A stretch of DNA of 53,081 bases from DASSFG01 sp035547915 (GCA_035547915.1 DASZTS010000083.1:1-53081); one strand, 5' to 3'; numbered from the stretch's first letter, positions 8,253 to 17,560 are shown. A program made the numbers and translations. Notes: a model not told the origin generated them from the sequence alone.

Positions 8253-8403
8253 ATGACATCCGATCTTGATTTCGGTTGAGCCAACTACGGCGCGAGCTGG
8301 TGCGCGTATACATCGTCGTCCGATGCGCGCGTTCAGGCGTGACACAAACAAAGCACGACCGGCAGCGGGTCGAGGCGCCGTTGTCTGGCGGCAGGTGAAG
8401 CAC

Positions 8404-8577
8404 ATGCACCGGACTCAATTCGGCTTGAAGATACTGCTCTGGCTGACCGCGGTCGTCTCGTTCTATATGTTGGCCCTTCGGCCGCCCATGGAACTCAGCG
8501 CTTTGCGTAGGTTCGGCGTCATCGCGCTGGCCTGCGGCCTCGTAGCCTGGGGCATTCTTATTGTGCGGCGCCCGTAG
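8404..8577 (+). CDS. 57-residue membrane peptide with planctomycete leader motif
   Basis: The start MHRTQFGLKILLWLTAVVSF matches the 'F-LK-LLWL-AVV' opening that heads many small planctomycete membrane proteins. Two hydrophobic segments follow (about 8-22 and 36-50), ending in VRRP. AGGTGAAG lies just before the ATG at 8404. The in-frame sequence further upstream is basic and non-membrane and is probably not translated. The function is unknown. Confidence 0.5.
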   Translation: MHRTQFGLKILLWLTAVVSFYMLALRPPMELSALRRFGVIALACGLVAWGILIVRRP

Positions 8578-8675
8578 AGCACCCTGCGACCCCTGCCGTT
8601 GCGGCGTGGGCTTGCAACCCGACGCCTGCTACAATGCCCGACCTGGATGACGACCGGGTTAGGAGGACCACACAC

Positions 8676-10790
8676 ATGGCCGGGACGAGGGTCTGTTCTG
8701 TCTTCGATGGGCTCAACACGCAGCAGGCCGAGGCCGTGCGTCATGGCGATGCGCCGCTCTTGATCATCGCCGGCGCCGGCACAGGCAAGACACGTACCCT
8801 CGTACATCGCGTCGCCCATCTCATCGATCAGGGCACCGATCCCAGCCGGATCATGCTCCTCACGTTCACCCGCCGTGCCGCGGCCGAAATGCTCCGTCGC
8901 GTCGATGGTCTGCTACGCGGACTCGCGCAGGCAGCGCGAGTGCCTCCGACGAAGGGGCACGGGCAGGCCGATGGCACTAGCGCCCGCTCCAAGTTGCGGG
9001 CAGCCGGCGCCAAACGGTTGTGGGGCGGCACTTTCCATTCGGTTGCCACGCGACTGCTCCGCGCGCACGGAAAACAGATCGGCCTCGAGCCCGGATTTAC
9101 CATTCACGACCGGAGCGATGCCGAAGACTTGCTCGACGTGGTGCGTACCGACCTGGGGCTGGCGAAGACCGATAAGCGCTTCCCCAAAAAAGGAACGTGC
9201 TTGGCGATCTACAGCAACTGCGTCAATTCGCGCCGACCGCTCGAAGAAGTTCTCAACGACAACTTCCCCTGGTGTGGCGATTTTGGCGACAGCCTCAAAG
9301 AGCTGTTCAGGAACTATGTCGATCGCAAGGAAGCCGGCGCGGTGCTCGACTATGACGACCTGCTCCTGTTTTGGCGCGGATTGCTCGCCGACGAGAAGGC
9401 CGGTAGCAAGATCCGCGAGCGTTTCGATTGTGTGCTCGTCGACGAATATCAGGACACGAACCTGCTGCAAGCCGAAATCCTGCAGCTTCTCGCCCCCGCG
9501 GGGCGCGGCCTGACGGTCGTGGGCGACGATGCCCAATCGATCTACTCGTTCCGTGCCGCTGCCGTCGAGAATATTTTGGGGTTCCCCGAGCAGTTCCCGG
9601 CCACGACGGTCGTCAAGTTGGAGCAGAACTACCGCGGCACTCCGCCTCTCCTGGAAGCCTCGAACCGCGTCATCGCCACGGCCGGACGCCGCTTTGTCAA
9701 ACAACTCTGGTCGCAGCGGCCGGCCGGCCAGCGTCCCGCGTTGGTGGCTTGCGACGACGAGAACGAGCAGGCCGAGTTCCTGGTGCAACGCGTGCTCGAA
9801 CACCGCGAGGCTGGCCTCGATCTGCGGCGACAAGCGGTCTTGTTTCGCGCCTCGCACCACAGCATGGCGCTCGAAGCCGAACTCGCCCGATGCAACATCC
9901 CGTTCGTCAAATACGGCGGTTTGAAGTTTGTCGAAACGGCGCACGTCAAAGACCTACTCGCCTTCCTCCGTTTGGCCGAAAACCCGCGCGACGTCGTGGC
10001 AGGTGCGCGAGTGCTCATGTTGTTACCGGGCATCGGTCCGAAAAAGGCGCGGCAGTGGATGGACCTGCTCTTGGCCGGGCCCGGTGGATTTGAGGTTTGG
10101 CGCCAGTCCCGCAGCCCGTCGGCCTCGCCCGAGCGGTGGACCGCTTTCGTCAAACTCATGCTGCGCGTGGCCGAGATGCCGATGACCGCTGTGACCGAGC
10201 AGCTTCACCAGGTGCGGACTTTCTATGGGCCGCTGCTGGAAGAGAAATATGACAACGCGACCGCGCGGCTACGCGACCTGGAACAACTCGAACTGCTCGG
10301 CGGCCGCTTCGCCGACCGGGCCTCTTTGTTGGCCGAAATCGCCCTCGACCCGCCCACGACGACAGAGGATTTCGCTGGCGAGCCCCATCTCGACGAAGAC
10401 TACCTGATCTTGAGCACGATCCACTCGGCCAAGGGACTCGAATGGGACGCGGTCTATGTCATCCACGCGTCGGATGGCAACATTCCGTCGGATATGGCCA
10501 CGCGCTCACCCGAACAGATCGACGAAGAGCGGCGTCTCTTCTATGTGGCACTCACGCGGGCCAAGGACTGGCTCTACGTCTGCTATCCCTTGCGTTACTA
10601 CCACGCCTATCGCGGCCCCCACAGCGACCAGCACGGCTATGCCCAGCTTACACGCTTTTTGCCCCAGGAGGTGCAATCGTGTTTTGATCGCCAAGTGGCA
10701 GGCACGGTCGAGTCGGACGCGGGCCAGGACGAATCTCCCCTGATGCTGGGCAAGACTGTGCGTCACGAAGTTCGCGCTCTATGGGCCTGA
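8676..10790 (+). CDS. UvrD/PcrA-type ATP-dependent DNA helicase
   Basis: 704 residues with the full superfamily 1A helicase set: Q-motif-like LNTQQAEAV, Walker A GAGTGKT (33-39), motif Ia TFTRRAAAEM, Walker B VDEYQDTN, motif III VVGDDAQSIYSFRAA, motif IV EQNYRG, motif V STIHSAKGLEWD and motif VI VALTRAKDWLYV. It unwinds DNA 3'-5' in repair or replication restart. A Gly/Ala/Lys-rich insert after motif Ia (about 87-113) and a short C-terminus (no long PcrA-like tail) make it a UvrD-family paralogue rather than a sure uvrD or pcrA. The ATG at 8676 follows AGGAGG with about 9 bases spacing; an ATG 14 codons upstream lacks such a site. It is monocistronic. Confidence 0.9.
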   Translation: MAGTRVCSVFDGLNTQQAEAVRHGDAPLLIIAGAGTGKTRTLVHRVAHLIDQGTDPSRIMLLTFTRRAAAEMLRRVDGLLRGLAQAARVPPTKGHGQADGTSARSKLRAAGAKRLWGGTFHSVATRLLRAHGKQIGLEPGFTIHDRSDAEDLLDVVRTDLGLAKTDKRFPKKGTCLAIYSNCVNSRRPLEEVLNDNFPWCGDFGDSLKELFRNYVDRKEAGAVLDYDDLLLFWRGLLADEKAGSKIRERFDCVLVDEYQDTNLLQAEILQLLAPAGRGLTVVGDDAQSIYSFRAAAVENILGFPEQFPATTVVKLEQNYRGTPPLLEASNRVIATAGRRFVKQLWSQRPAGQRPALVACDDENEQAEFLVQRVLEHREAGLDLRRQAVLFRASHHSMALEAELARCNIPFVKYGGLKFVETAHVKDLLAFLRLAENPRDVVAGARVLMLLPGIGPKKARQWMDLLLAGPGGFEVWRQSRSPSASPERWTAFVKLMLRVAEMPMTAVTEQLHQVRTFYGPLLEEKYDNATARLRDLEQLELLGGRFADRASLLAEIALDPPTTTEDFAGEPHLDEDYLILSTIHSAKGLEWDAVYVIHASDGNIPSDMATRSPEQIDEERRLFYVALTRAKDWLYVCYPLRYYHAYRGPHSDQHGYAQLTRFLPQEVQSCFDRQVAGTVESDAGQDESPLMLGKTVRHEVRALWA

Positions 10791-10972
10791 GTGGTTCGGC
10801 AGCGCAAAGCCGGTGGAGACGATGTTTTTTCGACGACACGTGTTAGCCGGTTGATCGTTCCGTCCAAAGGGGTCAAGCCCTGTGGAGCGGCTTTTGCGTC
10901 CGTTCCGGCAACGTGGGAACCCGTGGAGCCTAAGCGACGCCGGAGAGGGAGACCGGAGCGCAAAGCGGCGTC

Positions 10973-11001
10973 TTGACCATCGTTAAGCGGCCCGATACCA
11001 T
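10973..11001 (+). promoter_or_regulatory. candidate sigma-70 promoter of the nuo operon
   Basis: A -35 box TTGACC (10973-10978) and a -10 box TACCAT (10996-11001) are separated by exactly 17 bp, about 105 bp upstream of the nuoA ATG. Transcription would start near 11008, so the palindrome at 11041-11066 would fall in the 5' leader. Confidence 0.4.
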
Positions 11002-11040
11002 GCGGGCGGACTCGACACTGGTCGGGTCTTCTTTTGGGAC

Positions 11041-11066
11041 TACTTTGTGAAACGTTTCACAAAGTA
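11041..11066. promoter_or_regulatory. 26-bp perfect palindrome upstream of nuoA, Rex-type operator candidate
   Basis: The 13-bp arms are exact mirror complements. The core at 11045-11062 is TTGTGAAA-CG-TTTCACAA, which fits the known operator of the redox sensor Rex (TTGTGAAA-N2-TTTCACAA class). Rex represses respiratory genes, including NADH dehydrogenase genes, when the NADH/NAD ratio is low. The central AACGTT also resembles LacI-family operators (TGAAACGTTTCA, Cra-like), so the regulator is not certain. The next gene is nuoA. Confidence 0.55.
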
Positions 11067-11106
11067 TTTCCTTAGCACAGCACAAATCTTTTCAGCACAG
11101 CGGCTT

Positions 11107-11505
11107 ATGCAAATCGAGATCGTGCCGATCCTGCTCTTTGCCGTCTGCTCGACGGCACTGGCCGTCGGTCTGCTCGTCGCCGGACGTTTGGTCGGCCCGC
11201 ACCGCGAGGTGCCAGTCAAACTGATGCCCTATGAGAGCGGCATGGACCCGATCCATGACACGCGTCGCCGCTTCGACGTGCGCTTTCATCTAGTGGCCAT
11301 CGCCTTCTTGGTGTTCGACGTCGAACTGCTGTTTCTCTACCCCTGGGCGGTGGCGAACCGTAATCCGGAGGGCATCGATGCGGCCGTCAACCAAGGACTA
11401 GTAAGCAGCCGCGGACTGGTATTTGCCGAAGTAATCCTGTTTCTGGCGCTGCTGATGTTGGGCTACGTGTACGCCTGGCGGAAAGGGGTGTTTCAATGGC
11501 GGTAG
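11107..11505 (+). CDS. nuoA: NADH-quinone oxidoreductase subunit A
   Basis: 132 residues, with three membrane helices (about 3-25, 61-83 and 100-122). The conserved loop PYESGMDPIHDTRRRFDVRFH is typical of NuoA/ND3. It is part of the membrane arm near the quinone site of complex I. I start it at ATG 11107 (MQIEIVPILL) because the upstream in-frame GTG lies inside the 26-bp palindrome, which I read as an operator. The Shine-Dalgarno is weak. It is the first gene of the 14-gene nuo operon and overlaps nuoB by 10 bp. Confidence 0.93.
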   Translation: MQIEIVPILLFAVCSTALAVGLLVAGRLVGPHREVPVKLMPYESGMDPIHDTRRRFDVRFHLVAIAFLVFDVELLFLYPWAVANRNPEGIDAAVNQGLVSSRGLVFAEVILFLALLMLGYVYAWRKGVFQWR

Positions 11506-12083
11506 ACCTGCCCGAAAACGTCGTCGTGAGCAAGCTCGACGAACTGGCGAGTTGGTGCCGCAAGAACAGCCTCTGGCCGATGCCGTTCGCCACGGCCTGC
11601 TGCGGCATCGAGTTGATGGCCACCGGAGCCAGCCGCCACGATCTGGCGCGCTTCGGGGCCGAAGTGTTCCGCTTCAGTCCGCGGCAGTGCGACCTGATGA
11701 TCGTCGCCGGCCGCGTGGTGATGAAGATGATGCCCGTGCTCCAGCGCATCTGGCAACAGATGCTCGAGCCGAAGTGGTGCATCTCGATGGGCGCTTGTGC
11801 GTCGACGGGCGGCGTGTTCGATACCTACAGCGTCGTGCAGGGCATCGATCGGTTCATCCCGGTCGATATGTACGTGCCCGGTTGCCCGCCCCGGCCCGAG
11901 CAATTGATTCAGAGCATCATCGACTTGCAGGACAAGATTCAGGCGGAGGGGACGATCAACGGCAAGGAATTCGACCTCCCCGCGCGACAAGGAAGGAAAC
12001 GAGCACTGATCGAGTTGCCCGTCATCGCACTGCCCGGCGGCGGAGGCGCGCCGGTCGCCGAAGCCACCTCGCGGGTGTTGTAG
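11496..12083 (+). CDS. nuoB: NADH-quinone oxidoreductase subunit B
   Basis: 195 residues. It carries the ligands of the terminal cluster N2: the adjacent Cys pair in ATACCGIE, then SMGACAST and VPGCPPRPE. N2 passes electrons to quinone at the interface with NuoD and NuoA/H. The C-terminal 45 residues after DLQDKIQAEG are a variable extension ending in a Gly/Ala-rich tail. It overlaps nuoA. Confidence 0.96.
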   Translation: MAVDLPENVVVSKLDELASWCRKNSLWPMPFATACCGIELMATGASRHDLARFGAEVFRFSPRQCDLMIVAGRVVMKMMPVLQRIWQQMLEPKWCISMGACASTGGVFDTYSVVQGIDRFIPVDMYVPGCPPRPEQLIQSIIDLQDKIQAEGTINGKEFDLPARQGRKRALIELPVIALPGGGGAPVAEATSRVL

Positions 12084-12154
12084 ATCTTAAGCGTTGCGCA
12101 CGGAGGCCCGCGACAGAGCCTGCCGTACGTGTTGTCACTGTTGCGTTGCAAACC

Positions 12155-12652
12155 ATGATTCATCCCGACACGCTCAAAAAGTTTCAAGCCGCGATCGGCG
12201 GTGTGCAGACCAGCGAGTTTCGGGATGAGACACGCGCAGTCGTGCCCCAAGGCGCCATCTTTCAAGCCTTGCAGGTGCTGCGCGACGACTGCGGTTTCGA
12301 CCTGCTCGTCGACATCACGTGCGTCGATTACCTCAACTACCGCGACGCGGTCGATCGTTTCGGCCTGGTCTATCTGTTGGCCTCCACGACCACGAACGAA
12401 CGGTTGAACGTGCGCGTGTTTTTGAATGAGCCGGACCTGCATGTACCGTCGGCCGTGCCGCTGTGGGAAGGCGCGAACTGGATGGAGCGCGAGGTCTGGG
12501 ACATGTTCGGCATCCGTTTCGACGGCCACCCCGACCTGCGCCGCATCTTGATGCCGGACGAGTTCGCCGCGTTTCCGCTGCGCAAGGATTATCCTCTGCA
12601 GGGCCGCGGAGAGCGGCACAACCTGCCGGTGCTCACCAGGAGCCGGAGCTGA
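12155..12652 (+). CDS. nuoC: NADH-quinone oxidoreductase subunit C
   Basis: 165 residues, the 30-kDa subunit of the connecting module. Conserved parts are DITCVDY, the signature EREVWDMFGIRFDGHPDLRR and LMPDEF---PLRKDYPLQGRGER. It is a separate gene, not fused to nuoD as in E. coli. The start MIHPDTLKKF gives the usual length. The open frame runs on upstream through nuoB in another frame and is not coding there. A 71-bp gap follows nuoB. Confidence 0.95.
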   Translation: MIHPDTLKKFQAAIGGVQTSEFRDETRAVVPQGAIFQALQVLRDDCGFDLLVDITCVDYLNYRDAVDRFGLVYLLASTTTNERLNVRVFLNEPDLHVPSAVPLWEGANWMEREVWDMFGIRFDGHPDLRRILMPDEFAAFPLRKDYPLQGRGERHNLPVLTRSRS

Positions 12653-12653
12653 C

Positions 12654-13880
12654 ATGCCGCTGACGCCGTCCGCCTTGAACGCCGAAGCCGCGGAAACGAC
12701 CGACCAGGACTATCTGTGGACGCTGAACTTCGGTCCACAACACCCGGCCACGCACACCACGCTGCGCATCGTGCTCAAGCTCGACGGTGAACGCGTCGTC
12801 GAAGCCATCCCCGACATCGGTTATCTGCACTCCGGCTTCGAGAAGATCGGCGAACATCTCGACTACAACCAATACGTCACCGTCACCGACCGCATGAACT
12901 ACATCTCGCCGATGGCCAACAACGTGGCCTGGCATGGTGCGGTCGAAAAGCTGCTCGGTATCGAACTCACGCCCCGCTGCAAGTATCTGCGGGTGATCGT
13001 GGCCGAATTGGCCCGCATCAGCGATCACTTGTTGTGCAACGGCGCGGCGGGCCTCGATACGGGGGCTTTCACGTTCTTTCTCTATGCCTTCAACCGCCGC
13101 GAAGACATCTACGACATCTTCGAGTCGGTCTGCGGCGCCCGCTTCACGAACAGCTACACGCGCGTGGGCGGCTTGATGTACGACGCCAACCCCGTCTTCA
13201 TCGAAAAGGTGCGGACCTTCGTTCGTACCTTTCCCAAGACGCTCGACGACATGGAGAAGTTGCTCAATCGCAACCGCATCTTCGTCGACCGCACCAAGGG
13301 CGTGGGCATGCTGTCGAAGGCCGAAGCGACCAACCGCAGCGCGACCGGGCCCATCGCCCGGGCCAGCGGCGTGACCCGCGACCTGCGCAAAGACGAGCCC
13401 TATCTGGCTTACGCCGATTTCGATTTCAAGGTGTGCTGCTCGAACGGAGGCGATTGCTACGCCCGCTACCTGGTGCGGATGGCCGAGATGCGCGAGAGTC
13501 TCAAGATCGTCGAGCAGGCGATCGAGCACCTGCCGCCGGGACCGGTCAACGTGGGCATCGACCAGCGAACGGCTCTACCCGGCAAACGGCAGGTGTATTC
13601 GACGATCGAAGGGTTGATCTCGCACTTCGAGTTGGCGATGAGCAACCGGGGCTTCGAGACGCCTCACGAAGAAAGCTACGCCGCCATCGAGAGTCCCAAC
13701 GGCGAGCTCGGCTTCTATGTGGCGGGCGATGGCAGCGACGTGGCCTATCGCGCGCGGTGTCGGCCGCCGTCGTACATCCACTTTGCTCTCTTTCCGACCA
13801 TGATCCGCGGCCACCTGCTCTCCGACATCGTGGCCGTCTTGGGCAGTTTGAACATCATCGCCGCGGAGCTCGACCGGTAG
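12654..13880 (+). CDS. nuoD: NADH-quinone oxidoreductase subunit D
   Basis: 408 residues, the 49-kDa subunit that with NuoB forms the quinone pocket. Key segments are LNFGPQHPATHTTLR with the quinone-site His, EKIGEHLDYNQ, DRMNYISPM and the C-terminal IHFALFPTMIRGHLLSDIVAVLGSL--I-AELDR. An AGGAG about 14 bases upstream and the one-base gap after nuoC suggest coupled translation. Confidence 0.96.
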   Translation: MPLTPSALNAEAAETTDQDYLWTLNFGPQHPATHTTLRIVLKLDGERVVEAIPDIGYLHSGFEKIGEHLDYNQYVTVTDRMNYISPMANNVAWHGAVEKLLGIELTPRCKYLRVIVAELARISDHLLCNGAAGLDTGAFTFFLYAFNRREDIYDIFESVCGARFTNSYTRVGGLMYDANPVFIEKVRTFVRTFPKTLDDMEKLLNRNRIFVDRTKGVGMLSKAEATNRSATGPIARASGVTRDLRKDEPYLAYADFDFKVCCSNGGDCYARYLVRMAEMRESLKIVEQAIEHLPPGPVNVGIDQRTALPGKRQVYSTIEGLISHFELAMSNRGFETPHEESYAAIESPNGELGFYVAGDGSDVAYRARCRPPSYIHFALFPTMIRGHLLSDIVAVLGSLNIIAAELDR

Positions 13881-13887
13881 CCATCGC

Positions 13888-14394
13888 ATGACGACCGCCA
13901 CGCAGCGCATCCTGACCGACGAAATGGTAGCGGCCATCCGGGAGTTTTTCCCCCGCTATCCGAACAAACAGGCGGTAACGTTGCCCGCCCTGCATATCGT
14001 GAACGAGCGGTTGCGCTATGTGCCGATTCAGGCGGTCATCGAGATCGCCGAACTGCTTGAGCTGGCCCCGGCCGTCGTGCAAGACACGCTCAGCTTTTAC
14101 GGATTCTTCAAACAAGACGAGCCGCACGGCGAGCAGCGGGCGTGGGTCTGTCGCTCCATCGCGTGTGCCTTGCGCGGCGGCGAGGAAATACTCGAGCACC
14201 TCTGCCAACGTGCCGGCGTTCACCCGGGCCAGACGACGGCCGACGGGAAGCTGACCATCGAATTCGCCGAATGCCTTGGCGCGTGCGACTTCGCGCCGTG
14301 CATGCTCGTCGGCGAGACGCTTTACAAAGACCTGACGAACGAGAAAGCCGAGGAGTTTTTGAAGGCCGCCACGCAACCGGCCAGTGGCTCGTGA
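13888..14394 (+). CDS. nuoE: NADH-quinone oxidoreductase subunit E
   Basis: 168 residues, the 24-kDa subunit of the NADH-oxidising module. It has a thioredoxin-like [2Fe-2S] (N1a) domain with ligands in CRSIAC (C-x4-C) and ECLGACDFAPC (C-x3-C). Helical N-terminus: AIREFFPRYPNKQAVTLPALHIVNE. It starts 7 bp after nuoD. A 69-bp gap without a gene follows before nuoF. Confidence 0.95.
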   Translation: MTTATQRILTDEMVAAIREFFPRYPNKQAVTLPALHIVNERLRYVPIQAVIEIAELLELAPAVVQDTLSFYGFFKQDEPHGEQRAWVCRSIACALRGGEEILEHLCQRAGVHPGQTTADGKLTIEFAECLGACDFAPCMLVGETLYKDLTNEKAEEFLKAATQPASGS

Positions 14395-14463
14395 TGCTAC
14401 CGATCTGTTTGTCTGTCCGCTGACGAACGGCAAAACCGCTCCTCTCTAACACAGCTTACTCCC

Positions 14464-15873
14464 TTGCCCGACTTCGAACCGGTACTGCTGGCGAACATCA
14501 ATAAACCCGACAGCCATACGCTGCGCGTCTATGAGGCCGGCGGTGGCTACTCCGCGCTCAAAAAAGTGCTCAAGGAGATGGACCCGGCGAAGTTCATCGA
14601 GCTGGTCAAGTCGAGCAATCTGCGCGGACGCGGCGGGGCGGGGTTCCCCACGGGCCTGAAATGGACCTTTCTGCCGAAGGACCATCCCGGCCCGATCTAC
14701 ATGTGCATCAATGCCGACGAGAGCGAGCCGGGCACGTTCAACAATCGCATCTTGATGGAGCTCGACCCGCACCAGGTGATCGAAGGGATCATCCTGAGCA
14801 GCTTTGCCACGCGGGCCACCACGGCGTACCTCTATCTGCGTTACGAATACCCACTGAGCCTGCGGCGTTTGCAACTGGCGATCGACGAATGCTACGCGGC
14901 CGGATATCTGGGTAAGAACATTCAGGGCACCGAGTTCTCGCTCGATATCTATTTGCATCGCGGTGCGGCGGCCTACATCTGCGGCGAAGAGACCGGCCTC
15001 ATCGAGAGCCTGGAAGGGAAGCGCGCCTGGCCCCGCATCAAGCCGCCCTTCCCGGCGGTCGAAGGCGTGTTTCGCAAACCGACCGTGGTCAACAACATCG
15101 AGACGGTGGCCTGCGTCACACACATCGCGGCGCGAGGGGCTGAATGGTTCAAGTCGATCGGTGTGCCGTCCGATCCGAAGAACCCACGCGATCCGGGGAG
15201 TTATGGGCCCAAGCTCTATTGCCTGAGCGGCCACGTCAACAAGCCGGGTTGCTACGAAGAGCCGCTCGGCATCACCTGCCGCGAACTGATCGATCGTTGC
15301 GGCGGCGGTGTGTGGAAGGGTCGCCGCGGCAAGGCTGCCATTCCCGGCGGCATCAGCATGGGCTTGCTCACCGAGTCGGAGTTCGATACGCCGCTCGATT
15401 TTAACGCGCTGGCCAAGGTCGGCTGTCTGGGCCTGGGCACGGCGGCCGTCGTCGTCATGGACGAGACGGTGAGCATGGTGGACTTCCTGCACAACAGTTG
15501 TCGTTTCTTCATGCACGAGAGCTGCGGCCAATGCACGCCCTGCCGCGAGGGAACACGCTGGAGCGTCGAGATGCTCGAGCGCATCAAGGCGGGCAAGGGA
15601 CGGTTGCGCGATCTCGACCTCTTGCTCGAAATCGGCGACACGATCGGCATCATCCCCGGCACGACGATCTGTGGCCTGGCTGATGGGGCCGCCTGGCCGA
15701 TCAAGAACGCCATTCGCAAATTCCGACCGGAGTTCGAAGACTACATCCGCCGTACCAACCCCAACGGCTACAACCAGACCGAGCCTGTGCTGTCGCTCGA
15801 TCCCCGCCGCAGCCCTCACAGCGACGTCGTCGAGATCGCCCCCTGGTGGCCGGAGGCTCATCATCATGGCTAA
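14464..15873 (+). CDS. nuoF: NADH-quinone oxidoreductase subunit F
   Basis: 469 residues, the 51-kDa subunit that binds NADH and FMN. Visible are LRGRGGAGFPTGLKW (FMN/NADH Gly-rich loop), NADESEPGTFNNR, YICGEETGLIESLEG and the N3 [4Fe-4S] ligands ESCGQCTPCREG with a later Cys in TICGLADG. The only usual start that fits the family N-terminus is TTG at 14464 (PDFEPVLLANI), without a good ribosome site, so initiation may be weak or the true start a CTG upstream. It overlaps nuoG by 8 bp. Confidence 0.94.
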   Translation: MPDFEPVLLANINKPDSHTLRVYEAGGGYSALKKVLKEMDPAKFIELVKSSNLRGRGGAGFPTGLKWTFLPKDHPGPIYMCINADESEPGTFNNRILMELDPHQVIEGIILSSFATRATTAYLYLRYEYPLSLRRLQLAIDECYAAGYLGKNIQGTEFSLDIYLHRGAAAYICGEETGLIESLEGKRAWPRIKPPFPAVEGVFRKPTVVNNIETVACVTHIAARGAEWFKSIGVPSDPKNPRDPGSYGPKLYCLSGHVNKPGCYEEPLGITCRELIDRCGGGVWKGRRGKAAIPGGISMGLLTESEFDTPLDFNALAKVGCLGLGTAAVVVMDETVSMVDFLHNSCRFFMHESCGQCTPCREGTRWSVEMLERIKAGKGRLRDLDLLLEIGDTIGIIPGTTICGLADGAAWPIKNAIRKFRPEFEDYIRRTNPNGYNQTEPVLSLDPRRSPHSDVVEIAPWWPEAHHHG

Positions 15874-17497
15874 AGTTTACGTCGACGGAAACGAGATCGA
15901 GATCGGCGACAAGGAACGCCTCAACGGCATCCAAGCGGCCGAGCGGATCGGCATCGACATTCCCCGCTACTGCTGGCACCCCGGGCTGACGGTGGTGGCG
16001 AGCTGCCGCATGTGTCTGGTCGAATCGGGCACGCGCAATGCCGAGACGGGCGAGATCCAGATGATGCCCAAGCTAGTGCCGGCCTGCCAGACGCCCGCCA
16101 AGGACGGCACCGTCTTTGTCACGAATAGCCAAAAAGTGCACGAAGCCCGCGCCCGTGTCGAAGAAGACCTGTTGCTGCGGCATCCGGTCGATTGCCCGAT
16201 CTGCGACAAGGCGGGCGAATGCTATCTCCAGGACTACCATTTCGACCACGGGCAGAAGGAGCGGCGGGCCGACATCCGTCCCTTCACCAGCCGACGACGC
16301 GACGTGGGGCCGGCGGTCACGCTGTTCGTCGATCGCTGCGTGATGTGCAGCCGTTGCGTGCGGTTCACCCGCGAGATCGCCGGCACGAGCGAGCTGATGA
16401 TCGTCAACCGCGGCAGTCACGAAGAAATCGACACCGTACCCGGCTTTCCGCTGAATAACAAAATGTCGGGCAACGTCGTCGACCTCTGTCCCGTCGGCGC
16501 GTTGGGCGACAAGGACTTCCTCTACTCGCAGCGCGTGTGGTTCATGAAGAAGCATCCGGGCGTCTGCACCGGTTGCTCGACGGGCTGTTCGATGTGGACC
16601 GAGGAGAACCAGGACCACGTCTATCGTTTGAAACCGCGAGAGAATCCGCACGTCAATCATTGGTGGCTGTGCGATGAGGGCCGCTACGGGTTCCATTTTG
16701 TTCATAGCGACGCACGGCGGATCGGTCTGCGGCGCCGTGAAGCGACCGGCGTCTATGCCGAAATAGACTGGTCGATCTTGCCGGGCGAAATGCAAAGCCG
16801 GCTGTCCACGGCCGGACGCTTGGCGGGCGTCCTCTCGCCGCATCTGACCGTCGAAGAAGCCTATTTGTTCGCCAAGTATCTGCGCGGGTTCGATCCCGAA
16901 GCGGTGCTCGCACTCGGACCGGTGCCCATGGCCGAAGAGGACGAGCGGTTCAAGAACGGCTTCACGATCCGTGCCGAGAAATGCCCGAACCGTCGCGGCG
17001 TCGAGGCCGTCGTGCGCCACTTCACGGGAGCCTGTCCGACGTTCTATGAACTGCTGCCGCGCATCGAGCAGGGCGAATTCGGCGGCGTGTGGGTGACGGG
17101 CGGATACAAAGAGCCCGCCTACGACGTGGACGTGTTCGACCAGGAGATCGCCGACCGGTTCGACAACGTCAAGCTGTTGATCGTGCAGGACATCTTCGCC
17201 TCGCCGCTGTGGAACAGGGCCGATTACCAGTTGGCGGGCGGCACGTTTGCCGAGCGCGACGGCTCGTATGTGAATTTCGCGGACCGCTTGCAGGGTGCGA
17301 AATGGGCCGTGCGGCCGCCGGCCGGCGCGTGGGCGGAAGGGCCCCTGTATTGGCGGCTGCTCAATCAGCCGGGCCTGTTCAACGCCCGCAAGGTGCTGAG
17401 CGATGTGGCGGCCGAAATCATCTATTTTGCGGCCGCTGCCGACGAAGTGCCAGCGACCGGTGTCGACCTGAAGATCAATCAACTGGCTATGACTTGA
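15866..17497 (+). CDS. nuoG: NADH-quinone oxidoreductase subunit G
   Basis: 543 residues. Cluster ligands in order: N1b [2Fe-2S] (RYCWHPGL, ASCRMCLVE, PACQTP), N5 with His-Cys3 (HPVDCPICDKAGEC), N4 (DRCVMCSRCVRF and LCPVGAL) and an N7-type set C-x2-C-x3-C-x27-C (VCTGCSTGC to WWLCDEGR). The molybdopterin-like C-terminal domain is much shorter than in E. coli NuoG (about 900 residues). GGAGG lies before the ATG at 15866. It belongs to the NADH-oxidising arm and hands electrons towards NuoI. Confidence 0.94.
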   Translation: MAKVYVDGNEIEIGDKERLNGIQAAERIGIDIPRYCWHPGLTVVASCRMCLVESGTRNAETGEIQMMPKLVPACQTPAKDGTVFVTNSQKVHEARARVEEDLLLRHPVDCPICDKAGECYLQDYHFDHGQKERRADIRPFTSRRRDVGPAVTLFVDRCVMCSRCVRFTREIAGTSELMIVNRGSHEEIDTVPGFPLNNKMSGNVVDLCPVGALGDKDFLYSQRVWFMKKHPGVCTGCSTGCSMWTEENQDHVYRLKPRENPHVNHWWLCDEGRYGFHFVHSDARRIGLRRREATGVYAEIDWSILPGEMQSRLSTAGRLAGVLSPHLTVEEAYLFAKYLRGFDPEAVLALGPVPMAEEDERFKNGFTIRAEKCPNRRGVEAVVRHFTGACPTFYELLPRIEQGEFGGVWVTGGYKEPAYDVDVFDQEIADRFDNVKLLIVQDIFASPLWNRADYQLAGGTFAERDGSYVNFADRLQGAKWAVRPPAGAWAEGPLYWRLLNQPGLFNARKVLSDVAAEIIYFAAAADEVPATGVDLKINQLAMT

Positions 17498-17560
17498 ATG
17501 GGGAACGAGGTTGCAAGGTAGCTTCCCGCCCGTCCTGAATCGGTTTCCTTCACTGATTAG

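Noticed and set aside
11047..11106. GTG start giving NuoA 20 more residues
   Set aside because: The GTG lies within the 26-bp palindrome and the extra residues (MKRFTKYFLS) do not match NuoA N-termini; ATG 11107 fits the family.
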